Origin: Acidobacteriota bacterium
GTDB taxonomy: Bacteria > Acidobacteriota > Terriglobia > Terriglobales > SCQP01
Reading direction: 5' to 3'
Assembly (NCBI GenBank): GCA_027459505.1
Contig: DAIDIE010000033.1
Coordinates: forward strand, 1-40,016
DNA length: 40,016 nt
Each line of letters starts with the position of its first letter. The stretch's first letter is position 1. The position numbers were made by a program, and so were the translations under genes. Shown here piece by piece: positions 1 to 8,035 of the stretch. The notes under the pieces are model-generated. The model worked only from the letters and a program-made list of their open reading frames with translations. It had not been told where the DNA came from and ran no database searches.

Positions 1-286
1 GGTGGAGGGCCGCGAAATTCCGAAGGGCGGCTCCCTCGCGGGGGAGAGGAGCCCGGCATCGGCGGCTTCACGTTCTCACTGGAGAACGTGCCAGCGACCA
101 ACGGGAGCGGGCGGCCTGAAGGAGACGAGGCCGTGCCTCCCGGCTCCAGGGACTTCGCAAGCCTAGCGGTACCCTCGCGCCGTTTGTGCGTGCTCGAACA
201 CAACCACGAGCCTGGGCGTGAATGGTGCTGAATCCATTTAGGTCCCAGCCGTCGTAAGTCAGTGACGCCAGCGCCGGCTGCGTGGC
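1..286. other. window-edge region, no assignable gene
   Basis: Plus-strand frame 1 is open from the first base to a TGA at 229-231 (76 codons), so it could be the tail of a gene that starts outside the window. The translation is rich in Gly, Pro and Arg and shows no motif I recognise. In GC-rich DNA an open frame of this length is not strong evidence. No RNA gene or clear terminator is visible before the end of the GntR gene at 287. Confidence 0.3.
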
Positions 287-1021
287 CTACCGGAAGCGGC
301 GGATGAAGAGGGTATGACGGTCGGAGCGATAAAGACCCACGACGTAGACGGTGGGGCGGGCCTGGCTGGTGTAGATGACCTGGCAGAGGCGCAGCAGGGG
401 AGCGCCGCGCTGCACGCGCAACAAGCGCGCGGTGTTGCCGTCGGCGGCGGTGGCGTTGACCTCCTCGTCGGCGTATGAGAGGGTGAGACCGTAGTGGTGC
501 TCCAGGACGTGGAACAGGGAGTGATGCTCCAGGTCGGTCTGGGTGAGGTCGCTGAAGTCCTTGAGGGCGAGGTAACAGGTTTCCAGCGCAAAGGCTTCAT
601 TGCCGGCGCGGCGCAGACGCTGCACGCGAAACAGGGCGGCATCAGAGGCTAAAGAGAGGCGCGCGCTAATCTCCGGTTCGTTGCTGACCTGCTCCATGGA
701 GAGCAGGCGGGAGACGGCGTTGAGGCCGCGGCTGGCCATGGCCTCGGAGAGGCTCATCAACTTGTTGAAATGAATGCGGGGCGGGGCGATGAAGGTGCCG
801 GCGCCGCGGCGCCGCTCCACAATGCCCTCACGCTCCAGGCCGCCCAGGGCATGGCGCGCGGTCATCAGGCTGACGCCATAGCGGCGCGCCAGCTCGCGCT
901 CGGACTCGACCAGGTCGCCGGACTTCAACTGACCCTCCTCCAACTGCTGCCGGATGGCGTTTTGAATCTGGCGGTAGACCGGCACGGCGGCCGGGCGGGT
1001 ACGTAGGGCGCGAAGTTTCAT
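287..1021 (-). CDS. GntR/HutC-family transcriptional regulator (copy 1)
   Basis: This is a 244-residue DNA-binding repressor. The N-terminal winged helix-turn-helix (about residues 12-80) has the GntR pattern VYRQIQNAIRQQL, SERELARRYGVS, TARHAL and ERRRGAGTF. A UTRA effector-binding domain follows (about 95-240) and ends in VVGLYRSDRHTLFIRRFR. UTRA domains of the NagR/HutC group usually bind a phosphosugar or small metabolite; GlcNAc-6-P or GlcN-6-P is a reasonable guess here because of the downstream nag genes, but this is inference. It starts at the ATG at 1021, which has only a weak Shine-Dalgarno sequence. Two copies of a palindrome (1089-1098 and 1151-1169) lie just upstream, which suggests autoregulation. 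It is a paralogue of the next gene, with near-identical segments around SLMTARHAL and PPRIHFNKLMSLSEAM. Confidence 0.9.
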   Translation of the reverse strand: MKLRALRTRPAAVPVYRQIQNAIRQQLEEGQLKSGDLVESERELARRYGVSLMTARHALGGLEREGIVERRRGAGTFIAPPRIHFNKLMSLSEAMASRGLNAVSRLLSMEQVSNEPEISARLSLASDAALFRVQRLRRAGNEAFALETCYLALKDFSDLTQTDLEHHSLFHVLEHHYGLTLSYADEEVNATAADGNTARLLRVQRGAPLLRLCQVIYTSQARPTVYVVGLYRSDRHTLFIRRFR

Positions 1022-1088
1022 GAGAAGCCGGGGGGAGCGCCGCGCGTGCGGGCAGGTGTGGAGAAGGATGGCGCGGCACTCCCATACA

Positions 1089-1098
1089 GCTATATAGC
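1089..1098. promoter_or_regulatory. palindromic operator GCTATATAGC (copy 1)
   Basis: This is a perfect 10-bp palindrome about 70 bp upstream of the first GntR start. The identical 10-mer recurs at 1156-1165 and at 2243-2252. Its symmetry and its placement in front of regulator and receptor genes suggest the binding site of the GntR dimers. The assignment is inferred. Confidence 0.55.
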
Positions 1099-1150
1099 AC
1101 GCTCGCCACGTTGTCCGCCAATAAATTTTTTGTCCATAGCGGCATTCGAC

Positions 1151-1169
1151 ATATAGCTATATAGCTATA
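1151..1169. promoter_or_regulatory. extended palindromic operator (copy 2)
   Basis: Positions 1152-1169 read TATAGCTATATAGCTATA, an 18-bp perfect palindrome with GCTATATAGC at its centre (1156-1165). It lies upstream of the copy-1 GntR gene. Overlapping half-sites could hold two dimers in tandem. The binding protein is inferred to be one or both GntR proteins. Confidence 0.6.
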
Positions 1170-1387
1170 CAAAAGCATGGGGTGGCGGCGGAAGGCTTGG
1201 GATGCTAGGAGAAACTGGTAAACGCGGCGCTGCGGGCGGGAAAAGCTATGCTTTGCCGAAAACCCACGGCTTGCGCGGCATTTTTTGACGAGAGAAAAAG
1301 TGCGTTGCCCTCAACCCGCTCCCGCGCGCGGCAGGCGCCGGGCGGACGCACCGGAATTTCTGGGCGAGCATCTCCCGGCCGCGGACG
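1170..1387. other. intergenic region between the two GntR genes
   Basis: Apart from the operator that ends at 1169, I see no gene, tRNA or convincing terminator here. Confidence 0.4.
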
Positions 1388-2119
1388 TTAGCGGAAGCGG
1401 CGGATATGCAGGCTGTGGCGATCGGAGCGGTAGAGACCGAGTACGTGAACAGCGGGCTTGCCCAGGGTGGAGTAGATGACCTGACGGATGCGCAGCAGCG
1501 GGAAGCCGCGCTGCACGGCCAAAAGTTGTGCGGTGCGGCTTTCGGCGGGAGTGGCGTCAACCTCCTCATCGGCGTAGGCGAGAGGAATGCCGTACTGCTG
1601 CTCGATGAGGGTAAATAGTGAGCGGCGCTCCAACTGCAGGCGCGAGAGGTCGCCAAAGATGCTGGCCGGCAGCGAGCAGATTTCCAAGGCGAAGGGCTCG
1701 TCGGCGGCCTGGCGCAGGCGTTCCACCCGCAATAGCTCGGAATCGGAGGGCAGGCCCAGGCGGGCGGCCACCTCGGTCTCGTTTTTGACCAGGCCGCAGT
1801 GCAGCACCTTGGTGGAGGCGCTCATGCCGCGCGCCGCCATCGCCTCGGAGAGGCTCATCAGCTTGTTGAAGTGAATTCGCGGCGGAGCGACAAAGGTGCC
1901 GGCGCCGCGGCGGCGCTCCACCAGCCCTTCCTTTTCCAGTTCGGCAAGGGCGTGGCGCGCGGTCATCAGGCTGACCTCGTGCAGGCGGGCCAGTTCGCGC
2001 TCGGAGGGAACTACGTCACCTGGTTTCAGCGCGCCCTCTTTGATGCGTGCCGCCAGTTGCGACTGAATGCGTTTGTAGGCGGGAAGCGCCGGGGTAAGGA
2101 TGGGCGAAGAGATGGGCAT
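1388..2119 (-). CDS. GntR/HutC-family transcriptional regulator (copy 2)
   Basis: This is a 243-residue paralogue of the preceding GntR protein. The wHTH is at about residues 12-80 (PSERELARLHEVSLMTARHALAE as key stretch, ERRRGAGTF wing) and the UTRA domain at about 95-240, ending in GLYRSDRHSLHIRRFR. I chose the ATG at 2119 because AGGA lies about 6 bases upstream on the minus strand and the resulting length matches copy 1. Longer in-frame extensions to 2521 would run through the promoter region and into the receptor gene. It is transcribed divergently from the TonB-dependent receptor, with the palindrome at 2181-2192 between them. Having two near-duplicate repressors suggests either heteromeric regulation or response to two related ligands. 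Confidence 0.9.
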   Translation of the reverse strand: MPISSPILTPALPAYKRIQSQLAARIKEGALKPGDVVPSERELARLHEVSLMTARHALAELEKEGLVERRRGAGTFVAPPRIHFNKLMSLSEAMAARGMSASTKVLHCGLVKNETEVAARLGLPSDSELLRVERLRQAADEPFALEICSLPASIFGDLSRLQLERRSLFTLIEQQYGIPLAYADEEVDATPAESRTAQLLAVQRGFPLLRIRQVIYSTLGKPAVHVLGLYRSDRHSLHIRRFR

Positions 2120-2180
2120 CGGTAGTCCTGGCAATAGTTTACGCCGCTGCGGGCGGCCGGGGGCAAGGGGAACTGTAACC

Positions 2181-2192
2181 CTATAGCTATAG
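2181..2192. promoter_or_regulatory. palindromic operator CTATAGCTATAG
   Basis: This perfect 12-bp palindrome lies in the divergent region between GntR copy 2 and the receptor gene. It shares the TATAGCTATA core with the operator at 1151-1169. It is probably a GntR site that controls the minus-strand repressor promoter. Confidence 0.5.
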
Positions 2193-2222
2193 AGCGGTAC
2201 GGAAAAGATTTGTGAAAGTTTG

Positions 2223-2252
2223 TTGACAGGGCCTCCTATAATGCTATATAGC
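2223..2252 (+). promoter_or_regulatory. sigma70-type promoter with operator over the -10 box
   Basis: A perfect -35 hexamer TTGACA is at 2223-2228. Sixteen bases downstream is TATATA (2245-2250), which is embedded in the palindrome GCTATATAGC (2243-2252). A repressor bound there would block RNA polymerase directly. This promoter would drive the TonB-dependent receptor, whose ATG is about 50 bases downstream of the -10. The TATAAT at 2237-2242 is only 8 bp from the TTGACA, so it cannot pair with that -35. Confidence 0.6.
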
Positions 2253-2300
2253 TTTATGTGTTCCGCAGTTTGGGCGGCACCCTTCGAAATCAGGAGCGTT

Positions 2301-5300
2301 ATGAAAGCGAGATTGTGGTTGTATCCTCCCCGTCCAGTGTGGTGGATGGCGGCGCTGATGTTGTGCTTCAGCCTGCTGCCGCCCCGGCTGGCGGCGCAGG
2401 ACGTTACGGCATCCGTTGTCGGCGTGGTCACCGATCCTTCGGGAGCGGCCGTGCCCGGCGCAACTATCAGCATTACCGACGTGCAGCGCGGCATCACGCT
2501 GACGGCGGTCACCAACAGCAAAGGCGCCTACACCATCCCCCACCTGCAGGTGGGCACCTATAAGATGAGCGTGAAAGCGCGGGGCTTCGCCGAGGCGAAA
2601 CAGACTCCGTTCACGCTGGTGCTCAACCAGGTGGCGCGCGAGGACTTCGCCTTAAAAGTGGGCCAGACCACGCAGGCGGTGACGGTTACCGCCGGCGCTC
2701 CGGTGCTGCAGACGCAGAGTCCCATGCTGGGCACGGTAATCAATGCCCGTACCAACGTGTCGCTGCCGCTGGCCACGCGCAACTACGTGCAGCTCACGCT
2801 GCTGGCCCCCGGCAGTGTCAATCCCAATCCCTCGACGCTGACCGGTGAAACCACCATTGCGAGCGCGGGCCGCCCCTACATCAACGGCAACCGCGAGCAG
2901 GACAACAACTTCCTGCTGGACGGTATGGACAACAACCAGGTGTCGGACAACCTGGTGGGCTACACCCCCAGCGTCGACGCCATTCAGGAATTCAACCTGA
3001 TCGAGCAGAACGCGGGCGCGCAGTTTGGCAACTATGAAGGTGGCATCGTCAATACCACCATCAAGTCGGGTACCAACCAGTTCCACGGCGATCTGTTCGA
3101 GTTTCTGCGCAATGACAAGCTGAACGCCAATAACTGGGCGAATAATTTCAACGGTGCGCCTCGTCCGCTGCTGCGCTGGAACATGTTCGGCGGCACCATC
3201 GGCGGTCCGATCATCAAGAACAAATTATTCTTCTTTGGCGATTACCAGGGCGAGCGCTTCGATCACCCTGCCACGCAGCAGTTTGCCTGGGTCATGCCGA
3301 CCGCGGAGCGCGGTGGCGATTTCAGCGGGTTGACCTACACCGACGCCAGCGGCACCCATCCTCTGAACATTTACGACCCGAACACGACCACAGCAAACGG
3401 AACCAGGACGCAATTTGCCGGCAACATCATTCCCAGCGGCCGCATTGATCCGGCGGTAGCGGCGTTGTTCAACAGCGGCCTCTATCCGGACCCCAATTGC
3501 ACTGGCTGCGGGAGCGGCAATTACACCTATCGTCAGAGCAGTCACCTGAACGTCAACCAGGAGGACGTGAAGGTCGACTTCGATCCCAACCAATCGGATC
3601 GCTTCTTTGCCCGCTATTCGCACAGCTTTGAAGACAATCCGACCCTCAATACGTACAGCCTGATCGGCAACGGCTTCAATCAGGCGCCGACAGATAACAT
3701 CGTGGGCGACTGGACGCATACCCTGGGCAGCAATATCGTGAACGACGCCCGCCTGGGTGTGAACTACGTGAAGCTGAATACTGGCACGGACATGAGCGCG
3801 CTGGGCGACCTGGCCAACAAGATCGGCATCGCCGGGGGTAATAATCCCGGGTCCGGATTGCCCGCGTTGCAGTTCAGCGGCAACAATCCCTCGCCGTTCA
3901 CCGCTTTGGGCAGCTCGAACGTAACGCAGCTTTTTGCCGACACCGTGATCCAGTTCAACGATGGTTTGGTGATCACCGCGGGACGCCACAACTACCAAGT
4001 GGGTTTCCAGTACCTGCGTGAGCGCGTGAACACCTACTACTCGGGAAACAACGGAAGTCTCGGTTACTTCAATTTCGACGGCCAGTACACGGCGGCCAGC
4101 ACGGGCGGCGTTTCCAACAGCAGCGGCGTCGGCGCGGCCGACTTCTTGCTGGGCTTGCCGAATGACGAGGGCCGTGGCGTGGTGGGCGGCACCTGGGGGC
4201 AGCGCGCCAACATCATCTCCGGATACATCCAGGATGACTGGCGCAAGACCGACAACCTCACCCTGAACCTGGGATTGCGGTGGGAAGACCACACGCCCTG
4301 GATCGAGGTGCATGACCGGCAGCTCAACTTTAGCCCGATCAGCGGGGCGGTGGAGTACGCCGGTTCCAGTAACACGCCCTACAGCAACAATCGCGCGCTG
4401 TACAACAACTACAACGGCATTTCCAACTTCCAGCCCCGTCTGGGTTTTGCCTGGACGCCGGCGATGTTCAATGGTCAGACCGTCATCCGCGGCGGTTATG
4501 ACATCTCCACCTACATGGAAGGCACCGGGACCAACCTGCGCCTGACCATGAACCCGCCGTTCAGCTCGGAAGTGGAGAGCAACTACACATCGCTGAACTA
4601 TCCCTCGACCACGCTTGACCAGGGGATTCCGACCGTCCTTCCCAGCAATCCCTTCTATGGCGCGGTGCTGCGCATGTGGAATCCGAACGTGCGCCCGTCA
4701 GTGGACCAGCAATGGAACCTGACCGTCGAACACCAGCTCGGTAAGAGCACTGCTCTGCAGGTGGGCTATGTCGGCCAGCATGTCACGCACATGATGGTGC
4801 CCATGCCCTACTCGCAATTGCAGCTTCTGCCGAATGGCACGACCGCACCCAGCCCCTATCTGTCCGGAAACTCGAGCCTCTCGGTGCCGCTGTCGCAGGG
4901 CATCGGAACCATCTCGGGTACCGAATCCAACGGCAACATGCGCTACGATGCGCTGCAGGCGACGCTGAAGAAGGACTTCAGTCACGGCCTGCAGTACCAG
5001 GTGGCGTACACCTATGGCAAGTGCATGACCAACTCCAGCGGCTACTACGGCTCCTGGGGTGGGCAGGTTGTGCCGACCTCTCCCTATTGGCAGAACCTGT
5101 ACAACGGCGCCGCCGAGTGGGGACCCTGCTACTACGACGTGCATCACGTCCTCACGACGTATGCCGTTTATCACCTGCCCTTCGGCCATGGTCGCGCCTT
5201 TGGCCACAACATGAACGGCGTGGCGGACGCCATCGTGGGCGGCTGGAACGTGAGCCCGATCTTCACCTGGCGCGGCGGCTTCCCGCTCACCATCTGGGGA

Positions 5301-5702
5301 CCTGATAACTCGGGAACCAATTCGCGTGGTGCACGCGCTGATTGTATTGCTCCGCCCCACGTGTTTGGCACTTCCAATCCGTTCCCGGGAGGCGGGTACC
5401 AGTGGTTCGACCCGAACTCCTACACGGATGCGGCCCCTGGGACGTTTGGAACCTGCGGTGTCGGTACCGTCCGTGGTCCGGGCTTGACTGACCTCGATCT
5501 GAGCTTGCAAAAGGAGTTCCATTTCTCCGAAAGCAAGTACCTGCAGTTCCGTACGGAGTTCATCAACTTCACGAATACGCCCATCCTGAACACCGGGTGG
5601 GGAACGACCTGGGAGACCCATGCCTCAGGTAGCCAGTTCGGTGTTGTCAACAGCTCACAAGGCGAACGCAACATCGAGTTTGGATTGAAGTTGTACTTCT
5701 AA
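2301..5702 (+). CDS. TonB-dependent receptor, Oar-like, with carboxypeptidase regulatory-like domain
   Basis: This 1133-residue outer-membrane receptor probably imports oligosaccharides, here likely chito-oligosaccharides judging from the neighbours (inference). It has a signal peptide to about residue 32 (MAALMLCFSLLPPRLAAQ), then a CarboxypepD_reg Ig-like domain (about 36-118, with VVGVVTDPSGAAVPGA). A plug-like region follows (about 120-260, with YINGNREQDNNFLLDGMDNN). The rest is a long beta-barrel ending in an aromatic C-terminus (FGLKLYF), as expected for BamA-dependent barrels. The ATG at 2301 is preceded by AGGAG at 2292-2296; in-frame codons upstream overlap the promoter. This architecture is characteristic of the greatly expanded TonB-dependent transporter family of Acidobacteriota. 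Its promoter carries an operator shared with the GntR genes. Confidence 0.93.
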   Translation: MKARLWLYPPRPVWWMAALMLCFSLLPPRLAAQDVTASVVGVVTDPSGAAVPGATISITDVQRGITLTAVTNSKGAYTIPHLQVGTYKMSVKARGFAEAKQTPFTLVLNQVAREDFALKVGQTTQAVTVTAGAPVLQTQSPMLGTVINARTNVSLPLATRNYVQLTLLAPGSVNPNPSTLTGETTIASAGRPYINGNREQDNNFLLDGMDNNQVSDNLVGYTPSVDAIQEFNLIEQNAGAQFGNYEGGIVNTTIKSGTNQFHGDLFEFLRNDKLNANNWANNFNGAPRPLLRWNMFGGTIGGPIIKNKLFFFGDYQGERFDHPATQQFAWVMPTAERGGDFSGLTYTDASGTHPLNIYDPNTTTANGTRTQFAGNIIPSGRIDPAVAALFNSGLYPDPNCTGCGSGNYTYRQSSHLNVNQEDVKVDFDPNQSDRFFARYSHSFEDNPTLNTYSLIGNGFNQAPTDNIVGDWTHTLGSNIVNDARLGVNYVKLNTGTDMSALGDLANKIGIAGGNNPGSGLPALQFSGNNPSPFTALGSSNVTQLFADTVIQFNDGLVITAGRHNYQVGFQYLRERVNTYYSGNNGSLGYFNFDGQYTAASTGGVSNSSGVGAADFLLGLPNDEGRGVVGGTWGQRANIISGYIQDDWRKTDNLTLNLGLRWEDHTPWIEVHDRQLNFSPISGAVEYAGSSNTPYSNNRALYNNYNGISNFQPRLGFAWTPAMFNGQTVIRGGYDISTYMEGTGTNLRLTMNPPFSSEVESNYTSLNYPSTTLDQGIPTVLPSNPFYGAVLRMWNPNVRPSVDQQWNLTVEHQLGKSTALQVGYVGQHVTHMMVPMPYSQLQLLPNGTTAPSPYLSGNSSLSVPLSQGIGTISGTESNGNMRYDALQATLKKDFSHGLQYQVAYTYGKCMTNSSGYYGSWGGQVVPTSPYWQNLYNGAAEWGPCYYDVHHVLTTYAVYHLPFGHGRAFGHNMNGVADAIVGGWNVSPIFTWRGGFPLTIWGPDNSGTNSRGARADCIAPPHVFGTSNPFPGGGYQWFDPNSYTDAAPGTFGTCGVGTVRGPGLTDLDLSLQKEFHFSESKYLQFRTEFINFTNTPILNTGWGTTWETHASGSQFGVVNSSQGERNIEFGLKLYF

Positions 5703-5711
5703 CGTGGCACC

Positions 5712-5742
5712 TTTGGGGCAGGCGATGGGCGCCTGCCCCAAA
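5712..5742 (+). terminator. 13-bp perfect hairpin after the receptor gene
   Basis: The arms TTTGGGGCAGGCG (5712-5724) and CGCCTGCCCCAAA (5730-5742) are exact inverse complements around a 5-base loop. They start ten bases after the receptor stop codon. No long T-tract follows. It may be a partial terminator, an attenuator or an mRNA 3'-end stabiliser that lowers expression of the TPR gene starting at 5748. Confidence 0.6.
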
Positions 5743-5747
5743 CTTTC

Positions 5748-6704
5748 ATGAACCGCCGATTCTTCTCGTACCTTCTCGGCTCAGCGTTGTTCGCCAGCGG
5801 CACTGCCGGCCTGAGCCAAAGCAAGACTCCTCGCAAACAGACAACCGCCGCCGCTCAATGGATGCGCCTGGCGCAACAGGGGCACTGCCGCCGCGCGCTG
5901 CCGCATATTCAGGCCTTGCTGCCGGCGCAAGCCAGCCCCACTGGACGCGACCTGGCGCTGGCCGGCGTGCAATGCGCCCTGTCGTTGCAGAACAACCCCG
6001 CCGTGCTGCATTTTCTGGGATGGTTGGGGGAAAAGTTTCCCAAAGATCCGGAAGTACTCTACGTTTCCGTGCACGCCTATTCCGACTTATCGACGCGGGC
6101 GTCGTTGGAGCTGCTCTACAAAGACCCCTCCGCATATCAGGTGCATGAGCTCAATGCGGAAGCCCTGGAAGCGCAGGGGAAGTGGGATAAAGCGGCGGCT
6201 GAGTACCGGACCATTCTGGCGCAGCATCCGCACTTGGCGGGCATTCACTACCGCTTGGGACGCCTGTTGCTGTCCAAGCCGGGACTGAACGCCGCGGGCA
6301 TGCAGGAGGCCAGAAAAGAGTTTGAGGCGGAGTTGGCGATTGATCCGAAAAACGCCGCCGCTCATTTCGTGCTGGGAGAGATTGCCGTGCAAACCGGCAG
6401 CACCGCCGCGGGCGTGTCGCAGTTTCGTCAGGCGGTAGCGCTGGACCACGACTTTACCCAGGCCTACCTGGAGTTGGGCAAGGCGCTGATGCAATTGCAG
6501 CAGCCCGCCCAGGCCGTCGCACCCTTGCGGGAGGCGGTGCGGCTGGAGCCTAAGGATTCGACTGCGCATTACCAACTGGCCGTGGCGCTCAGCCGCACTG
6601 GCCAGTCCGCCGCGGCGGCGCGGCAGCGGATGATCTATCAGAAGTTGAAGGTGCAACAGCGGCAGCAGCAGGAGAGCGTGCGACGGCAGGTCACGGGAGG
6701 CTAG
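5748..6704 (+). CDS. exported TPR-repeat protein
   Basis: This is a 318-residue protein with an N-terminal signal peptide (FFSYLLGSALFASGTAGLSQ). Tetratricopeptide repeats cover most of the rest, for example YRLGRLLLSKPG, AAAHFVLGEIAVQTG, TQAYLELGKALMQLQQPAQAV and AHYQLAVALSRTGQSAAA. The C-terminus is Gln-rich. TPR proteins next to TonB-dependent receptors in Acidobacteriota are common; a periplasmic scaffolding or partner role is plausible, but the sequence shows no catalytic function. It lies 45 bp after the receptor, separated by a strong hairpin, and has no clear Shine-Dalgarno sequence, so it may be translated less efficiently. Confidence 0.85.
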   Translation: MNRRFFSYLLGSALFASGTAGLSQSKTPRKQTTAAAQWMRLAQQGHCRRALPHIQALLPAQASPTGRDLALAGVQCALSLQNNPAVLHFLGWLGEKFPKDPEVLYVSVHAYSDLSTRASLELLYKDPSAYQVHELNAEALEAQGKWDKAAAEYRTILAQHPHLAGIHYRLGRLLLSKPGLNAAGMQEARKEFEAELAIDPKNAAAHFVLGEIAVQTGSTAAGVSQFRQAVALDHDFTQAYLELGKALMQLQQPAQAVAPLREAVRLEPKDSTAHYQLAVALSRTGQSAAAARQRMIYQKLKVQQRQQQESVRRQVTGG

Positions 6705-6810
6705 TGGGTACGGTTGTGGGTGGTCAGTTGTCCGTTGGGCCTCCTGAAGGTTGATGTTCATAGTGCACGGTTCACCGTGAGGCGGTGCTGAGGGTTGGGC
6801 GGCGCGCACG

Positions 6811-6900
6811 ATGTGGGCGATGCCCACCCAACAAAATACGTTGGGTGGGGCACCCGGCGAAGTGTGCGATGCCCACCAACAAACACGTTGGTTGGGGCAC
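6811..6900. repeat. tandem hairpin-forming intergenic repeat (two units)
   Basis: There are two imperfect copies of a unit of about 42-44 bp. Each contains GATGCCCACC, a short AC-rich loop and a GTTGG(G)TGGGGCAC arm. Hairpin 1 spans 6822-6851 with 11-bp arms, GCCCACCCAAC against a GTTGGGTGGGGC arm. Hairpin 2 spans 6871-6898 and is less perfect. This resembles a REP-like dispersed element. It fills the gap between the TPR gene and the SIS gene and might act on mRNA stability or termination. Confidence 0.65.
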
Positions 6901-6987
6901 TTGGTACCCGGATTCAGAGGAGTCGCCGGTGGCCTCTTCTAAGCGGGTTTGAGTTTTGTTGAGAGATTGAGGCGGTTGGAAAACCTT

Positions 6988-8028
6988 ATGTCGAAGATGC
7001 TTGAGGAGATTCAGCAGCAGCCGGAGGCGCTGGAGCGCACCCTGAAGGCGGCGCTGCCGGAGGCGGCAAAGCTGAAGAAGGTGCTGGAGCGTGATCCGCC
7101 ACGCATGGTGCTGTTCGCGGCGCGTGGCACCTCCGACAATGCCGCACAGTTTGGGCGTTATCTGATCGAAGTGGCGGCGGGGGTTCCGGCGGCCATGGTG
7201 GCGCCCTCGGTTTATACCCTGTACCGCAAGCGGCTCGATCTGCGGCACATGCTGGTGGTGGGCATCTCCCAATCCGGCGAATCAACCGACACCAATATGG
7301 TTCTCAAGCGCGCACGGCAGTACGGAGCGCGCACGCTGGCCATCACCAATGAACCCGAGAGCAGCATGGCCTCGCTGGCGGACCACACCTTCCTGGTGCG
7401 GGCGGGCAAGGAAAAGAGCGTTGCGGCCACCAAGACCTATACCGGGCAGCTCGCTGTACAGTACCTGCTGGCCGAGGCGCTGGGGGCGGGGTTTGCCAAC
7501 GCGGAGCTGATGCGCATTCCCGAGCGGGCGGCGCAGGCGCTGCGCCTGCACGACAAGATTGGCCTGCTGGTGGAGCGCTACCGCTATATGAGCCGCGCGC
7601 TGGTGATTGGCCGCGGCCTCAACTACGCCAACGCCTTTGAATTCGCTCTTAAATTGATGGAGACCAGCTACGTGGTGGCGGAGCGCTTCTCCTCCGCCGA
7701 TTTGTTGCATGGACCCGTGGCAATGGTGGAGAAGGGCTTTCCAGTCTTTTTGTTCGCACCCTCGGGGGTTACCTGGCGTTCGCTGCGGGAGACCTTGCAC
7801 CGCGTGCAACAGGTGCAGGCGGAGACGGTGGTGATTACCGACCAGGGCAATCCGGCGGCGCGTGGCCTAGCGGGGCGCTGTCTGCAACTGCCCTTCGAGT
7901 TGCAGGAGGCGTTTACTCCCATCCCCTACATCATTCCAGCGCAACTTTTCGCGGCGCTGCTGGCGGTCACCAAGGGACTCAACCCCGATCAACCCCGTAC
8001 ACTAACAAAGGTCACCCGGACCCTGTAA
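6988..8028 (+). CDS. double-SIS-domain glucosamine-6-phosphate deaminase (NagB-II/AgaS type)
   Basis: This 346-residue cytoplasmic enzyme is predicted to convert GlcN-6-P to fructose-6-P and ammonia. It has two SIS domains. The N-terminal one contains AARGTSDNAAQFG (about 44-56), ISQSGESTDT (about 93-102) and TNEPESSMASLAD (about 120-132), followed by AGKEKSVAATKTYT. The C-terminal one contains VIGRGLNYANAFEFALKLME and a LLHGPVAMV segment. It lacks the glutaminase domain of GlmS, so deamination rather than synthesis is expected. I chose the ATG at 6988 (MSKMLEEIQQQPE), which matches the usual N-terminus of this family; a TTG at 6949 would add 13 residues. It sits directly upstream of nagA, which supports the assignment over other SIS isomerases. 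Confidence 0.88.
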   Translation: MSKMLEEIQQQPEALERTLKAALPEAAKLKKVLERDPPRMVLFAARGTSDNAAQFGRYLIEVAAGVPAAMVAPSVYTLYRKRLDLRHMLVVGISQSGESTDTNMVLKRARQYGARTLAITNEPESSMASLADHTFLVRAGKEKSVAATKTYTGQLAVQYLLAEALGAGFANAELMRIPERAAQALRLHDKIGLLVERYRYMSRALVIGRGLNYANAFEFALKLMETSYVVAERFSSADLLHGPVAMVEKGFPVFLFAPSGVTWRSLRETLHRVQQVQAETVVITDQGNPAARGLAGRCLQLPFELQEAFTPIPYIIPAQLFAALLAVTKGLNPDQPRTLTKVTRTL

Positions 8029-8035
8029 GCAACCC

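Noticed and set aside
2237-2242. Perfect TATAAT as the -10 of the receptor promoter
   Set aside because: It is only 8 bp from the TTGACA, and no -35-like hexamer is found 16-18 bp upstream. TATATA at 2245-2250 gives a normal spacing.
2120-2521. N-terminal extension of the second GntR gene up to 2521
   Set aside because: It would cross the divergent promoter and operators and overlap the receptor coding sequence. The ATG at 2119 has a Shine-Dalgarno sequence and gives the same length as the paralogue.
3225-5621. Long minus-strand open frames opposite the TonB-dependent receptor
   Set aside because: They are antisense shadows with no ribosome-binding site or conserved features. The plus-strand receptor explains the region.
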